Source: Pedobacter rhizosphaerae (GTDB lineage: Bacteria > Bacteroidota > Bacteroidia > Sphingobacteriales > Sphingobacteriaceae). From it: DNA of 37,502 nt. Numbering within the stretch: the stretch's first letter is position 1; the number at the start of each line of letters is the position of its first letter. This document shows, one piece after another, positions 1-8,583 of the stretch. The stretch spans positions 1 to 37,502 of the forward strand of contig NZ_FOGG01000044.1 in assembly GCF_900111155.1 (NCBI RefSeq), given 5' to 3'. The position numbers were made by a program, and so were the translations under genes. The notes under the pieces are model-generated. The model was given only the letters and a program-made list of their open reading frames with translations, made no database searches and was not told where the DNA came from.

Positions 1-60
1 CGGGGAGAGATCTTAATAAATTGGAATCAGTAAAAATATAAAAACACTCAAAAACAAAAA

Positions 61-92
61 GCGGATGGAGATCTTATGACCTACCCATCCGC
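61..92. terminator. Bidirectional hairpin terminator
   Basis: An 8-bp perfect stem (GCGGATGG at 61-68, CCATCCGC at 85-92) has an A-rich tract on its left and a T-rich tract on its right, so it can terminate in both directions. On the minus strand it lies about 90 bases past the stop of the small gene at 183-380. Positions 1-60 show no gene. Confidence 0.7.
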
Positions 93-182
93 TAATCTTT
101 TTATAGACCATTTTAAGCCTACTTTTTCAGTGCCCTCCATCTATGATAAGGGGCTTTTGATTTAAAAGTAAGGAGACGTTTC

Positions 183-380
183 TTAGACAATGATTAGTAA
201 AGTTCCCGCTTTATCTAGATGAAAATAATAGTGTACTTCACGGGAGTGTTCAATTCTTTCTATATTTTTGACTTTTCCTGATTTACCAAACTCATCACTT
301 ACCAAATCACCGACTTTAATCTTTTCTAACAAAGAATTGTTAGCCGAACTTCTTCTGATATTAATAATAGTTTTCTGCAT
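183..380 (-). CDS. Small hypothetical protein, 65 aa
   Basis: This 65-residue protein has an ATG start at 380. It is basic at the N-terminus, and its middle reads KVGDLVSDEFGKSGKVKNIE. Alternating hydrophobic and charged residues follow up to a hydrophobic end (LLIIV), which suggests a small beta-rich, SH3-like fold. There is no signal peptide or transmembrane segment. It is followed on its own strand by the hairpin terminator at 61-92. I do not recognise a named family. The short, well-formed reading frame and the terminator make it a likely real gene of unknown function. Confidence 0.5.
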   Translation of the reverse strand: MQKTIINIRRSSANNSLLEKIKVGDLVSDEFGKSGKVKNIERIEHSREVHYYFHLDKAGTLLIIV

Positions 381-469
381 AAATCAAACGTTAACTTACT
401 GATCTACGTAGGTGTAGGGCAATCAGATCTCCGTAAATCGTAACATTTACGTTGCAATTCAACGAAGTA

Positions 470-790
470 TTATTGATGTACAAGCTCATACACCCGCTTC
501 ATGTAAAGGGCTTCGTCAATTTTAATAAAAAACTCCTTCCACTCCTCTCGTGTAAATACCAAACTGATATCAGGGAAAGGTGTAGATAAAATAACTACCT
601 CTTTACCATCTGGTGTATTTTCCCGATAGTCGTCAAAATGAAGTTTTTTAGTTGCGATGTAAAACGCATCAAACTGTTCGAATGAAAAATTCATCAACAC
701 GCCAGATCGCCATATATTTAAAACCTTACAATTGCTACACTGAGCAATGGTTATATTTTGATTTTGAGCAAGGACTGTTGTTTTACACAT
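470..790 (-). CDS. Hypothetical protein, DUF6686-like
   Basis: About 106 residues from the ATG at 790; a TTG three codons upstream is possible but less likely. The N-terminus begins MCKTTVLAQ and carries two closely spaced cysteines (QCSNCKVL near residues 18-24), followed by a hydrophobic-aromatic stretch with LMNFSFEQFDAF. This resembles the small Bacteroidota-specific proteins grouped as DUF6686, but that is from memory. No signal peptide or membrane segment is seen. The CxxC could bind metal, but there is no second pair. Function unknown. Confidence 0.55.
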   Translation of the reverse strand: MCKTTVLAQNQNITIAQCSNCKVLNIWRSGVLMNFSFEQFDAFYIATKKLHFDDYRENTPDGKEVVILSTPFPDISLVFTREEWKEFFIKIDEALYMKRVYELVHQ

Positions 791-877
791 ATGGATCAAT
801 TTTTAAGCTAATCCAACAAATATCGTATTATTTAGAATTATTCCAAATAAAAATAAGCAAAAATTCAGTGATAAAAA

Positions 878-899
878 AAGGCCAGATTTCACTGGCCTT
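878..899 (-). terminator. Intrinsic terminator of the Dabb gene
   Basis: An 8-bp stem (AAGGCCAG 878-885, CTGGCCTT 892-899) with a 6-base loop. Read on the minus strand it is followed by a run of Ts (the A-run at 873-879). It sits 18 bases past the stop codon of the gene at 917-1213. Confidence 0.85.
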
Positions 900-916
900 C
901 CATCAACTATTTAGAT

Positions 917-1213
917 TTAGTTTGCATCGTAAATCACAACTTTTTCAAAAAACACTCTGAACTCATCTAAGAAAGCCTTGTGTAAAGGGTGAACCTGATA
1001 AACATCATGCGCAGCCATATCTTCAAAAAGAAGCAATAAGCTAAATGTATAAGTTGTATCTACCACTGCACGCTCAATTGGTGCAGGTGTACCTACGTGA
1101 AAAGTTTTTACAACTTCAATATTTTCTAATGTTTGCAGGCTGTTTTTAAAAGCAACTTTCTGTTCTTCAGTAGTATCGGCTTTTAGCCAAAATAAAACGT
1201 GGTGAGCTATCAT
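917..1213 (-). CDS. Dabb family (stress-responsive A/B barrel) protein
   Basis: 98 residues from the ATG at 1213; this start is preferred because the family begins with M-x-x-HHVLFWLK, and a 10-residue upstream extension has no family character. The sequence shows HHVLFWLKADTTEEQ, a central FHVGTPAP, and the typical HPLHKAFLDEF near the C-terminus, all marks of the dimeric alpha/beta-barrel Dabb fold (PF07876). Members are small cytoplasmic proteins, some of them polyketide cyclases or stress-induced proteins of unclear function. The gene stands alone with its own terminator. The family assignment is firm; the substrate cannot be inferred. Confidence 0.85.
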   Translation of the reverse strand: MIAHHVLFWLKADTTEEQKVAFKNSLQTLENIEVVKTFHVGTPAPIERAVVDTTYTFSLLLLFEDMAAHDVYQVHPLHKAFLDEFRVFFEKVVIYDAN

Positions 1214-1261
1214 TTTTTGTATTTTTTTGCCAAATATAAGCAAACCATTAAATAAAATTAC

Positions 1262-3949
1262 TTATTCAAAAATACGTTTTGCTTCGGCTATGGCCTTCTT
1301 TAAGTCAATTCCCTTGCCCAGTACCCCCTTAAATAAGTCGCCTGTTTCCTTCAAACGGTCTACAGCGTTAAAAATATGAAAGTCCTTCATTTTCAATCCA
1401 GGCTTAACCTCATCCCAGTCTAGTGGCATTGATACCGTTGCCCCTGGTTTTGGACGAAGTGAATATGGGCCGGCGATCGTTGCCCCTGGCCTGTTTTGTA
1501 AGAAATCCAGGTACATTTTTCCCTTTCTGGCTGCAATCATGCGTTCTAAAGAGGTGTATGATGGGATTTGACGATGCACTAAACTGACAATAATTTTAGC
1601 AAACAACTGACTTTGATCGTAGCTATACTTTGCATTTAACGGGATATAGATGTGCATGCCTGTTGAGCCGGAAGTTTTACAGTAAGCAGGTACATTTAAT
1701 GCGTCTAAAACCTTTTTCGTTTCCAGCGCTGCATGAATTACCTCATCAAAACTATTTTTATCAGGATCCAGGTCAATCACACAATAATCTGGATTATCGG
1801 GTTTCTGAATCCGGCTAAACCAGGGATTAATTTCTATACAACCCAAGCTGGCCATCCAAAGCAAAGTAGCTTCATCATCACCCACAGCGTATTCTTTTTT
1901 CTCGCCTTCACTGGTTTCATAAGGAAAGGTCTTAATCCAATCGGGTGCTTTTCCTTTTACATCTTTCTGATAAAAACTTTGGCCATGAATACCTCCTGGA
2001 AAGCGATTTAATGATTGTGGACGGTCTTTAAGATAGGGCAAGATATAATCAGCTACCTGATAATAATAATTGAACATATCTCGCTTGGTAATATGATCTT
2101 CAGGCCAGTAAACCTTACTCAAGTGGGTAAACTTCAGCTCATGGCCTTTAACCTTCCTCACCTGGGTTTCCTCTTTTGGATTGAGTAAAGTCTTTGCTGC
2201 ATTACCTTTTGGCGGCTTTAGCGCTTCGGTATGTGTCTCTTTTGCCAGTGCTTTAACCATCTCTTCCTTTGGTTTACTCAATTCTCTTATCACATCCTTA
2301 GCCTTTTTATCTTCCCTCATTCCCTTAAATGATGGGTGGCGAAAAACACCGTCATCCGTTACTTCCGTAAATGCTACCTCGCAAACCAATTCAGGCTTTA
2401 ACCAGGTTGCTTTGGCTTTTGGTGGGTTAGGCCTGAAACGGGATGCCTTATTCACATCGGGAATTTCTTTAAAGGGGCTTTTATCTACAATTAAAGACTT
2501 AAACTGTTCCATCATTTCCTTTTGTGTCTTATCAGAGAAGCCGGTTCCTACTTTTCCTACGTACTGAAGCGACTTATTCTCATAAACCCCTAATAATAAG
2601 GAACTAAAATATTTGGCTGTATCTTCATTTTTAGTAAAACCAGCAATTACCACTTCCTGCCTTTTACTGATCTTGATTTTTAGCCATTCTTTGGATCTCA
2701 AATTCGGAGAATATAAACTATCAGACTTTTTAGCAATAATTCCTTCTAATCCCATTCGATCTGCGGCAGCAAAGAAATCTAATCCATTGGCCTTAAAAAC
2801 TTTTCCCAGCCTCACCTGATCGTCTTTTTCTGGTAATATTTCCTCAAGTATCGACTGTCTTTCCACCAGGGGAAGTCCAGTTAAATCTTTTCCATCATAC
2901 CATAGAAGATCGAATACATAAAAAACCAATTCGCCGTCGGCCTCGCTCCTCCAGTTCTGTAAAGCTCCAAAATTGGAAATTCCCTTATCGTTGAGCACTA
3001 AAATTTCTCCATCTAAAACGGCATTAAGCTTCCACGATTTGAGTATATCATAAATGGGATAAAACTTCTCATTGAATGATTTATTGTTTCTGGAATACAA
3101 ATCAACCTTGCCCTTATTTATCATAGCCAGTGCCCTGTAACCATCCCATTTCACTTCATACTGCCAGTTTGGATCATCAAAGGGTTCATCAACAAGTGTG
3201 GCCAGCATGGGTTTTATTCCTTTCGGAATAGCTGATTTTGGTGCCGTTTTTAATATCGCTTTGTTATCTTTTAGTCCAGCGACAGGCTTTGATTGTCTTT
3301 TCGATACCTTAGTGTTTTTTTTCCCCTTCTTTTTTATAATTTTCTCCTCACCCTCGGTCCACACTTTTTCGGAAGTTTTTTCCATTTTCTCAATGGTTTT
3401 TCCAGATATAACTGATTTATCTGCCCTGGTAATATCTTTGGTGGAGGCATAATCATCTTTGTGTTTAATGAGCAACCAACCGTTCTCTCCCATTCCATTG
3501 GTTTTTACCAATGCATATTCCCCCTCAAGCTTTTCCCCATGGAGTTTTATTTTTAAAGACCCCTCATGCAATTGTTTTAACAAATGCTTCTCCTGTGCCT
3601 TTTTACCTTTAATTTCTTCAATTGGCTCGTAAGTACCTTCATCCCATACAATAACCGTCCCTCCCCCATACTCGCCTTTTGGAATAATGCCTTCGAAATC
3701 TTTATAGTCAAACGGATGATCCTCCACCATCATGGCAAGCCTTTTATTTTTAGGATCTGTAGAAGGGCCCTTTGGAACTGCCCAGCTCTTTAACACGCCT
3801 TCCATCTCTAATCTAAAATCGTAATGTAGCCGGGATGCGTCATGTTTTTGGATTACAAAAAGTAATTTATCCTTATTGGTACTTTTGCCCGATTTGGGCT
3901 CAGCTGTTTTAGAGAAATTTCTTTTTGCCGCATACTGTTTCAGTCCCAT
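1262..3949 (-). CDS. ligD: DNA ligase D (PE-ligase-polymerase)
   Basis: 895 residues, the ATP-dependent end-joining ligase of bacterial non-homologous end joining. Three domains are visible in order. The N-terminal 3'-phosphoesterase (about 30-165) has HDASRLHYDFRLE and IIPKGEYGGGTV. The ligase (about 245-560) has the adenylation motif KWDGYR with the nucleotidyl lysine near 267, and an OB-fold region ending FRHPSFKGMR. The archaeo-eukaryotic primase-type polymerase (about 600-890) has the metal-binding DLDPD at 726-730. The Lys-rich 200-240 and 560-600 segments are linkers. All key motifs are intact. The gene follows a 57-residue DUF3606 gene by 8 bases, so the two are probably cotranscribed. 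The usual partner Ku is not in this window. Confidence 0.97.
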   Translation of the reverse strand: MGLKQYAAKRNFSKTAEPKSGKSTNKDKLLFVIQKHDASRLHYDFRLEMEGVLKSWAVPKGPSTDPKNKRLAMMVEDHPFDYKDFEGIIPKGEYGGGTVIVWDEGTYEPIEEIKGKKAQEKHLLKQLHEGSLKIKLHGEKLEGEYALVKTNGMGENGWLLIKHKDDYASTKDITRADKSVISGKTIEKMEKTSEKVWTEGEEKIIKKKGKKNTKVSKRQSKPVAGLKDNKAILKTAPKSAIPKGIKPMLATLVDEPFDDPNWQYEVKWDGYRALAMINKGKVDLYSRNNKSFNEKFYPIYDILKSWKLNAVLDGEILVLNDKGISNFGALQNWRSEADGELVFYVFDLLWYDGKDLTGLPLVERQSILEEILPEKDDQVRLGKVFKANGLDFFAAADRMGLEGIIAKKSDSLYSPNLRSKEWLKIKISKRQEVVIAGFTKNEDTAKYFSSLLLGVYENKSLQYVGKVGTGFSDKTQKEMMEQFKSLIVDKSPFKEIPDVNKASRFRPNPPKAKATWLKPELVCEVAFTEVTDDGVFRHPSFKGMREDKKAKDVIRELSKPKEEMVKALAKETHTEALKPPKGNAAKTLLNPKEETQVRKVKGHELKFTHLSKVYWPEDHITKRDMFNYYYQVADYILPYLKDRPQSLNRFPGGIHGQSFYQKDVKGKAPDWIKTFPYETSEGEKKEYAVGDDEATLLWMASLGCIEINPWFSRIQKPDNPDYCVIDLDPDKNSFDEVIHAALETKKVLDALNVPAYCKTSGSTGMHIYIPLNAKYSYDQSQLFAKIIVSLVHRQIPSYTSLERMIAARKGKMYLDFLQNRPGATIAGPYSLRPKPGATVSMPLDWDEVKPGLKMKDFHIFNAVDRLKETGDLFKGVLGKGIDLKKAIAEAKRIFE

Positions 3950-3957
3950 AGATTTCT

Positions 3958-4131
3958 TTATTTTTTAAGATAAGCTTCCACTTTTGCTACAGCGGTTCCC
4001 ACGGTTTGAACAACCGCTTTAAGCTTATCCTTACTTATACCATATTTATTTGCCCAATAATCTACCTCATAACTTTCGTGAATATTGATCCGACTGCGAT
4101 CGGCAATACCAGTTTTTTGTTTATTATCCAT
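3958..4131 (-). CDS. DUF3606 family small protein, upstream of ligD
   Basis: A 57-residue gene with ATG at 4131 and TAA at 3958-3960. The translation contains RINIHESYEVDYWANKYGIS followed by KDKLKAVVQTVGTAVAKVEAYL. This matches the DUF3606 pattern, in which a Y-E-V-x-Y-W helix is followed by a G-(V/I)-S turn and an amphipathic helix. The stop lies 8 bases before the ligD start, which suggests an operon and a possible role near DNA end joining or stress; that role is inference from position only. It is paralogous to the gene at 5631-5834. Confidence 0.8.
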   Translation of the reverse strand: MDNKQKTGIADRSRINIHESYEVDYWANKYGISKDKLKAVVQTVGTAVAKVEAYLKK

Positions 4132-4171
4132 AATAATATTTGATTAGATTGTAGTAAAACAGCTTTAAAAC

Positions 4172-4211
4172 AAAAAAGGTTTTAAGCTCGCTAGAACTTA
4201 AAACCTTTTTT
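4172..4211. terminator. Strong bidirectional hairpin terminator
   Basis: A 15-bp perfect stem (4172-4186 with 4197-4211) and a 10-base loop, with A6 on the left arm and T6 on the right arm. It lies 20 bases past the stop of the glycosyltransferase gene on the minus strand, and insulates it from the DUF3606-ligD unit. Confidence 0.85.
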
Positions 4212-4230
4212 ACATTAACTATCGGCACTA

Positions 4231-5442
4231 CTAATCCCGAAGCATATGGAGATTCTCCAATTCCTGATCATCGGCATAATCATATTTTTTATCTACAGCC
4301 AGGTAAAGCACCCTGATCCATACAATAAAATAAGGAAAACTTAAGATAGATAAAGTGAGAGGATGGGCTTTTGCATACACAGGAAAGAGTAGTAAAGGAA
4401 AGTTGCAGGTAATAAAAAGCAGTATAGGTAAGAGTACATTTTTCATCTTACGATTTTTTTCCTGAACATACCATATTCCAACTGCAGTAATGGAAATAAT
4501 ATAAGTACAATCCTCTGATCCCGTGCTAAACAGAATCGGAAAAATGAGTACCGATGATAAAATCATCAATTGAAATTTACGCTTGTTTAAAAGCTGTAAA
4601 TAGCTAAAAGGGAGCATGAATAAAATTACGCCCAAAGAGATAAAAACATAATTTGGGATACCTCTATAGTTTAATAGTGAGCGAAAAAAGCCCATAATGG
4701 AGATGTCTGTTGATGCACCTACTATGTTGCCTGCATTTTTAATAATTAAAGAATCCTTCCAGTCTATATAGGAATGTGCTACAAAATCTGGTGAAGCAAA
4801 CAGCATGGGCATGCAGAAAAAAACGATACTCCACATCATTAACCAACCGATGTAGGCAGGTTTATTTTTTGCGAAGAAAAAGAACACCAATCCTACACCA
4901 CCATAAAGCTTTACAAAGGTACCTAACACCACACACATTGCCGACCAAATGCCTTTATTGCGATTAAGCAAAGTGTAACTTAAAATAATTAAGGCTCCTG
5001 CCCCAGCATTAAACTGCTGATTCAGCATAGATTCTATCAGGCAAGGAATGGCAATATAACCGATGATAATCTTTTTCTCTTCACTAAGTGGCAATGTTTG
5101 AATGGCTTTATATAGAAAAAAGCAGTTAAAAAGATTCCAGAACAGTAAGCCCAGCCAATTGGGAAACATTGCAAATGGCGCAACAATTAAGCTAAATACT
5201 GGCCCATAATGGTTGGCATCATCATGATATGCCGGATAAGCAGCATAAAGAGATCGTTCATGGATTAAATTCCGGATGGTATTCTCGAAAATGAGATAGT
5301 TATTTAATCGGTTGCTGACCCAGGAATCGATCACAAATACGAGCGTTACCAGAACCCAAAAGGCGAGAACTACTCGGTTGTTGTTGTAAAATTTTAGGCG
5401 CGACATAGCACGCGGGAATTTGGTTAGAGAATGATTATTCAT
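4231..5442 (-). CDS. GT87-like (DUF2029) membrane glycosyltransferase
   Basis: A polytopic membrane protein with roughly ten hydrophobic segments. After the first transmembrane helix (about residues 25-43) comes a periplasmic loop with HYGPVFSLIVAPFAMFP, the hallmark of GT-C type family 87 enzymes, which use polyprenyl-phosphate-linked sugars for cell-envelope glycans. The acidic ENTIRNLI segment precedes it. I place the start at the ATG at 5442 (403 residues); an in-frame ATG at 5478 would add 12 residues of poor character, and one at 5406 is also possible. The gene stands alone, divergent from the DUF3606 gene at 5631. Acceptor and donor cannot be read from the sequence. Confidence 0.75.
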   Translation of the reverse strand: MNNHSLTKFPRAMSRLKFYNNNRVVLAFWVLVTLVFVIDSWVSNRLNNYLIFENTIRNLIHERSLYAAYPAYHDDANHYGPVFSLIVAPFAMFPNWLGLLFWNLFNCFFLYKAIQTLPLSEEKKIIIGYIAIPCLIESMLNQQFNAGAGALIILSYTLLNRNKGIWSAMCVVLGTFVKLYGGVGLVFFFFAKNKPAYIGWLMMWSIVFFCMPMLFASPDFVAHSYIDWKDSLIIKNAGNIVGASTDISIMGFFRSLLNYRGIPNYVFISLGVILFMLPFSYLQLLNKRKFQLMILSSVLIFPILFSTGSEDCTYIISITAVGIWYVQEKNRKMKNVLLPILLFITCNFPLLLFPVYAKAHPLTLSILSFPYFIVWIRVLYLAVDKKYDYADDQELENLHMLRD

Positions 5443-5532
5443 TGTAAAAATAATATTACAATGCAATAATAATAACATTTACTAAAATTTTACCACTACT
5501 TGTAAAATAAATATTACGCAAATCTGGAATAA

Positions 5533-5562
5533 CTGTAAATCAATAAATTATAGCTATATTTA
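5533..5562 (+). promoter_or_regulatory. Candidate promoter of the DUF3606 gene
   Basis: TATATTTA at 5555-5562 matches seven of eight positions of the Bacteroidota -7 element TAnnTTTG. A CTG (consensus TTG) lies 19 bases upstream at 5533-5535. It would give a leader of about 60 bases ahead of the ATG at 5631. Confidence 0.35.
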
Positions 5563-5630
5563 AACGATTTGTTAAATCAAATCAGCGTACTTTATCTTGT
5601 TTATTTTACTAACCTGTAATAACCCTATTG

Positions 5631-5834
5631 ATGGAAAATCAAAATCATCCCAGCATTCCTCAATCCGAACTGGTTGAAATTGCCGACGAACGAGAACGTA
5701 ATTATTGGGCCGCTAAACTTGGTGTGAGTTGTGAAACTTTAAAATCAGCAGTCCGAGCTATTCACAGTATGGAATTTTCCAGACTGAAAGAATATCTGAA
5801 CATCAAGAATGTAAAATCAAGTAGTTCTTTTTAA
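5631..5834 (+). CDS. DUF3606-like small protein
   Basis: 67 residues from the ATG at 5631 (the TTG just before it is not needed). The core IADERERNYWAAKLGVSCET followed by LKSAVRAIHSMEFSRLKEYL has the same helix-(N)YW-helix-G-(V/I)-S-helix layout as the 57-residue gene upstream of ligD. The two are therefore likely paralogues, in this case with a serine-rich tail. No signal peptide or membrane segment. It is monocistronic, divergent from the glycosyltransferase gene, and ends at a hairpin terminator (5849-5886). Function unknown. Confidence 0.7.
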   Translation: MENQNHPSIPQSELVEIADERERNYWAAKLGVSCETLKSAVRAIHSMEFSRLKEYLNIKNVKSSSSF

Positions 5835-5848
5835 GCTATTTGACTTAT

Positions 5849-5886
5849 ACTAATTAAGGCCAAAAAACAAATCAGCCCTAATTAGT
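5849..5886 (+). terminator. Terminator after the DUF3606 gene
   Basis: A 12-bp stem with one mismatch (5849-5860 with 5875-5886) and a 14-base A-rich loop, followed by a T-rich stretch. It separates two convergent genes, the second ending at 5897. Confidence 0.6.
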
Positions 5887-5896
5887 TTTTCCTTTT

Positions 5897-6838
5897 CTAC
5901 GGCGTTAAAACGATTTTCCCAACAGTCCTTCCACTTTCTATCTGCTGGTGCGCCAAAGCCATATCTTTAAAAGAATAGACCTTATCTACATGAGAGCGAA
6001 GGGTCCCTTTAGCTAACAATTCTCCTATCATAGCCAAATCCTCTGCACTTGATTTAGCCCTCATTGTAAATCCATGCTTGTTGGAAGCTGCTGCCTTTTC
6101 AACTACTGTTTCATTTAAGCCTGAAGGTATACAGACAATTGTACCTCCATTGTTCATTACTTGTAGCGAGCGATCTATGTATTCACCTCCAATGGAATCC
6201 AGTACAAAATCTATCCGATCCAACACTTCCTCAAATGCCTGATTTTTATAATCTATATGCTCGTCTGCTCCCAGTGAAAGTACAAAATCGCGATTTGCTG
6301 CAGATGATGTACCAATTACATATGCCCCTAAATGCTTGGCCAATTGAACAGCATAATGCCCTACGCCACCTGATGCTGCATGAATGAGCACCCGATCGCC
6401 AGGTTTTATCTCTGCGAACAGTGTGAGCGCCTGCCAGGCAGTTAAAGCGGCAACAGTTGCCGGGGCAGCATCATTATGGCTTACATTTTTTGGCTTTAAG
6501 GTAAGTTCATCAGCAGGTGCTGCTACATACTCCGCGTAAGCTTTACCAAGCTGAGGAAAAGTAATCATGCCAAAAACCTCATCTCCCACTTTAAACTGAC
6601 TTACGGATTCTCCCACCTTACTCACCACTCCTGAAATATCCCAACCCAAAATAGCCGGCATCTGATCTTTAATTAAGGGAGCAATTCCTTTTCCTGACCG
6701 GGTTTTAACATCTATTGGATTAATGCTAATTGCCTTGGTTTCAATTAAAACCTCAGATGCTGAAATTACCGGAACAGGAACATCCACTAACTGTAATTGA
6801 TCCACACCGCCAAAATCCTTTAAAATTATTGCCTTCAT
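5897..6838 (-). CDS. NADP-dependent zinc-free alcohol dehydrogenase / quinone oxidoreductase
   Basis: 313 residues of the medium-chain dehydrogenase superfamily, QOR/zeta-crystallin type. The GroES-like N-terminal half shows PAILGWDISGVV and VGDEVFGM. The Rossmann half has the nucleotide-binding HAASGGVGHYAVQLAK (about 153-168), whose AxxGGVG form is typical of zinc-free NADPH quinone reductases. The cysteine ligands of zinc alcohol dehydrogenases are absent. The C-terminus ends GRTVGKIVL, as in the family. It probably reduces quinones or alpha,beta-unsaturated carbonyls in the cytoplasm. The next upstream gene on the same strand is a serine hydrolase 34 bases away, so cotranscription is possible. 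Confidence 0.9.
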   Translation of the reverse strand: MKAIILKDFGGVDQLQLVDVPVPVISASEVLIETKAISINPIDVKTRSGKGIAPLIKDQMPAILGWDISGVVSKVGESVSQFKVGDEVFGMITFPQLGKAYAEYVAAPADELTLKPKNVSHNDAAPATVAALTAWQALTLFAEIKPGDRVLIHAASGGVGHYAVQLAKHLGAYVIGTSSAANRDFVLSLGADEHIDYKNQAFEEVLDRIDFVLDSIGGEYIDRSLQVMNNGGTIVCIPSGLNETVVEKAAASNKHGFTMRAKSSAEDLAMIGELLAKGTLRSHVDKVYSFKDMALAHQQIESGRTVGKIVLTP

Positions 6839-6871
6839 TTTTATATTCTAATCAAATTATCTATTAAACAA

Positions 6872-8011
6872 CTACCGGATAAAATTCTGGTAAAGACTAT
6901 TATATGCCGCTTTGCTAAAATCGCACCAACCCTTAGTATAGGTTGGATTACATCCGTTCGTGATCACCACGATACCATATTTTTCCTTTGGATTGAAAAA
7001 CATTGTGCTGTATAAGCCATATGCCGAACCGGTATGGCCTTTTAAATTAACCCCTTCTACCAAATCATCAACGCTTCTTAAAGCAAGGCCATAGCCTTCT
7101 TCATCAGTAATTTTAGTCTGCATCAGTTTGGCATGCCGTTTGGAAATAATCCTTTGTCCGTTTCCTGTGCCATAATTCATGTGCATCATCATGTATTTCG
7201 CTAAATCTGTTGCCGAGATTTTCATGCCTCCGGTTGGAGAAAAAATAGGTGTACTGTAGCCCATCACGTAATTCGCGATTTCAGTTCTTCGTGGCGCATA
7301 AGCTGTTGGGGAAACTGAAAAGGACTTATTATCTGCATGATACTCGTACAGATTAACAAACCTGGTACTATCCAAAGAATCTACGCAGTAGCCTGCATAC
7401 AAATCCAGGGGTTTTAAAATGTGTTTTTGAATGTATTGATCGAAACGCTCAGCAGATTTCTTCTCTATTATCGTGCCGATAAGATTAAAGTTGAGGTTAC
7501 AATATTCGTACTTTGAGCCAGGCTCATAATGATTATAGCATTTAGCCCAATTGGGATTTTTATCTGGGTTAATCACATCTAAATTAAGGTACCCTTCGCT
7601 ATCATTTAAGCTAGAGGTATGCGAAAGCGCCATTTTTAATGTAATTATCTTATCGGGGAAATTTGGATTTCTAATTTTAAATCCGACCAAATCCCCAAAA
7701 TCATCATCTAAAGACAACTTCCCGGCTTCTACCAATTGCATAATGGCAGTTGCTGAAAAGGACTTAGAAATAGATGCGATTCTAAAAATATCACTGTTTG
7801 ATAATGCGACTTTTCCATCCAGATCCTTTAATCCGAATGAATGCGAATATATCAGTTTATTATCCTTGACAACAGCTACCGAGGCACCAACAGCCTCATA
7901 ACGCTTCATAATTGCTTCAAAATCTGCTTCAGCCTGGCTATTTTGAGCAAAAGCCGAACAGCAGACATGAAACAAAAAGATAAAAATGGAAAGGTATTTA
8001 AGAGATTTCAT
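6872..8011 (-). CDS. Exported beta-lactamase-like serine hydrolase
   Basis: 379 residues with an N-terminal signal peptide (hydrophobic core YLSIFIFLFHVCCSAFA, likely cleaved after FAQ). The class C beta-lactamase / penicillin-binding-protein fold (PF00144) is shown by the catalytic SxxK at 80-83 (SISK), the YxN at 170-172 (YCN) and the HTG box at 326-328 (GHTGSAYGL). It acts in the periplasm or on the cell surface; substrates in this family include D-amino-acid peptides, esters and sometimes beta-lactams, and nothing here separates them. All three catalytic motifs are intact. It is followed 34 bases later by the quinone oxidoreductase gene. Confidence 0.88.
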   Translation of the reverse strand: MKSLKYLSIFIFLFHVCCSAFAQNSQAEADFEAIMKRYEAVGASVAVVKDNKLIYSHSFGLKDLDGKVALSNSDIFRIASISKSFSATAIMQLVEAGKLSLDDDFGDLVGFKIRNPNFPDKIITLKMALSHTSSLNDSEGYLNLDVINPDKNPNWAKCYNHYEPGSKYEYCNLNFNLIGTIIEKKSAERFDQYIQKHILKPLDLYAGYCVDSLDSTRFVNLYEYHADNKSFSVSPTAYAPRRTEIANYVMGYSTPIFSPTGGMKISATDLAKYMMMHMNYGTGNGQRIISKRHAKLMQTKITDEEGYGLALRSVDDLVEGVNLKGHTGSAYGLYSTMFFNPKEKYGIVVITNGCNPTYTKGWCDFSKAAYNSLYQNFIR

Positions 8012-8076
8012 ATTGCGGCGAATAAGATTATAAATATTATAAAATCACCCGGGCAATTCAATTTATCTCGATAAAG

Positions 8077-8535
8077 TTACTTCGCATCGTTAACTTCCAG
8101 CCAATGTCCATCCGGATCTTTAAAATAAATCTGCTTTACCCCATCGGTACGCAAGGTGATACCACCAGATTCTCCTGCCCAACTCTCAAATTTAAGATTA
8201 GCAATTTTGAGTTCCTTTATAAATTCGTTGATATCAGGAACACTAAAACACAAATGATTATTCCTGTCAAAATGTTGATTCACTTTTTCTCCCTCAATTA
8301 AATGAAGCTGACCAGCAGCACCTAGGCTAAACCAGGTATGTTTTCCATCCTTAAAGGGTTCAGGAATAATTTTCAAGGCAAAAACTGTTTCATAAAACCG
8401 GGTTGCCTGATGGAGGTTGGATACATAAACAGCAATGTGATTGAGCATTGCAGGAGCTTTTTTCTGAGCCATTGTATTTTGATTAATAAACGCAAGCATG
8501 GCCAGAACAATACCAATAGTTCTGATTGTCTTCAT
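8077..8535 (-). CDS. Exported VOC (glyoxalase/bleomycin-resistance) family protein
   Basis: 152 residues. The first 23 or so form a signal peptide (TIGIVLAMLAFINQNTMAQ), then one complete VOC module: LNHIAVYVSNLHQATRFYE, HLIEGEKV, NNHLCFSVPDI and a C-terminal YFKDPDGHWLEVND. The four expected metal ligands (His in NHIAV, Glu in LIEG, His in NHLCF, Glu in WLEV) can all be found. VOC enzymes are usually cytoplasmic, so the signal peptide is notable and common only in Bacteroidota and some others. Possible roles are a lyase or dioxygenase in the periplasm; the substrate is not readable. Confidence 0.88.
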   Translation of the reverse strand: MKTIRTIGIVLAMLAFINQNTMAQKKAPAMLNHIAVYVSNLHQATRFYETVFALKIIPEPFKDGKHTWFSLGAAGQLHLIEGEKVNQHFDRNNHLCFSVPDINEFIKELKIANLKFESWAGESGGITLRTDGVKQIYFKDPDGHWLEVNDAK

Positions 8536-8583
8536 CCTTAAATATGCAAATTTTAATCAAATTACCATCCGATAAAACAGTAT

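Noticed and set aside
652..960. Plus-strand reading frame of 102 codons
   Set aside because: It is antisense to two better-supported minus-strand genes and crosses their terminator; composition is not protein-like.
2181..2567. Plus-strand reading frame of 128 codons inside ligD
   Set aside because: It is a shadow of the intact ligD frame.
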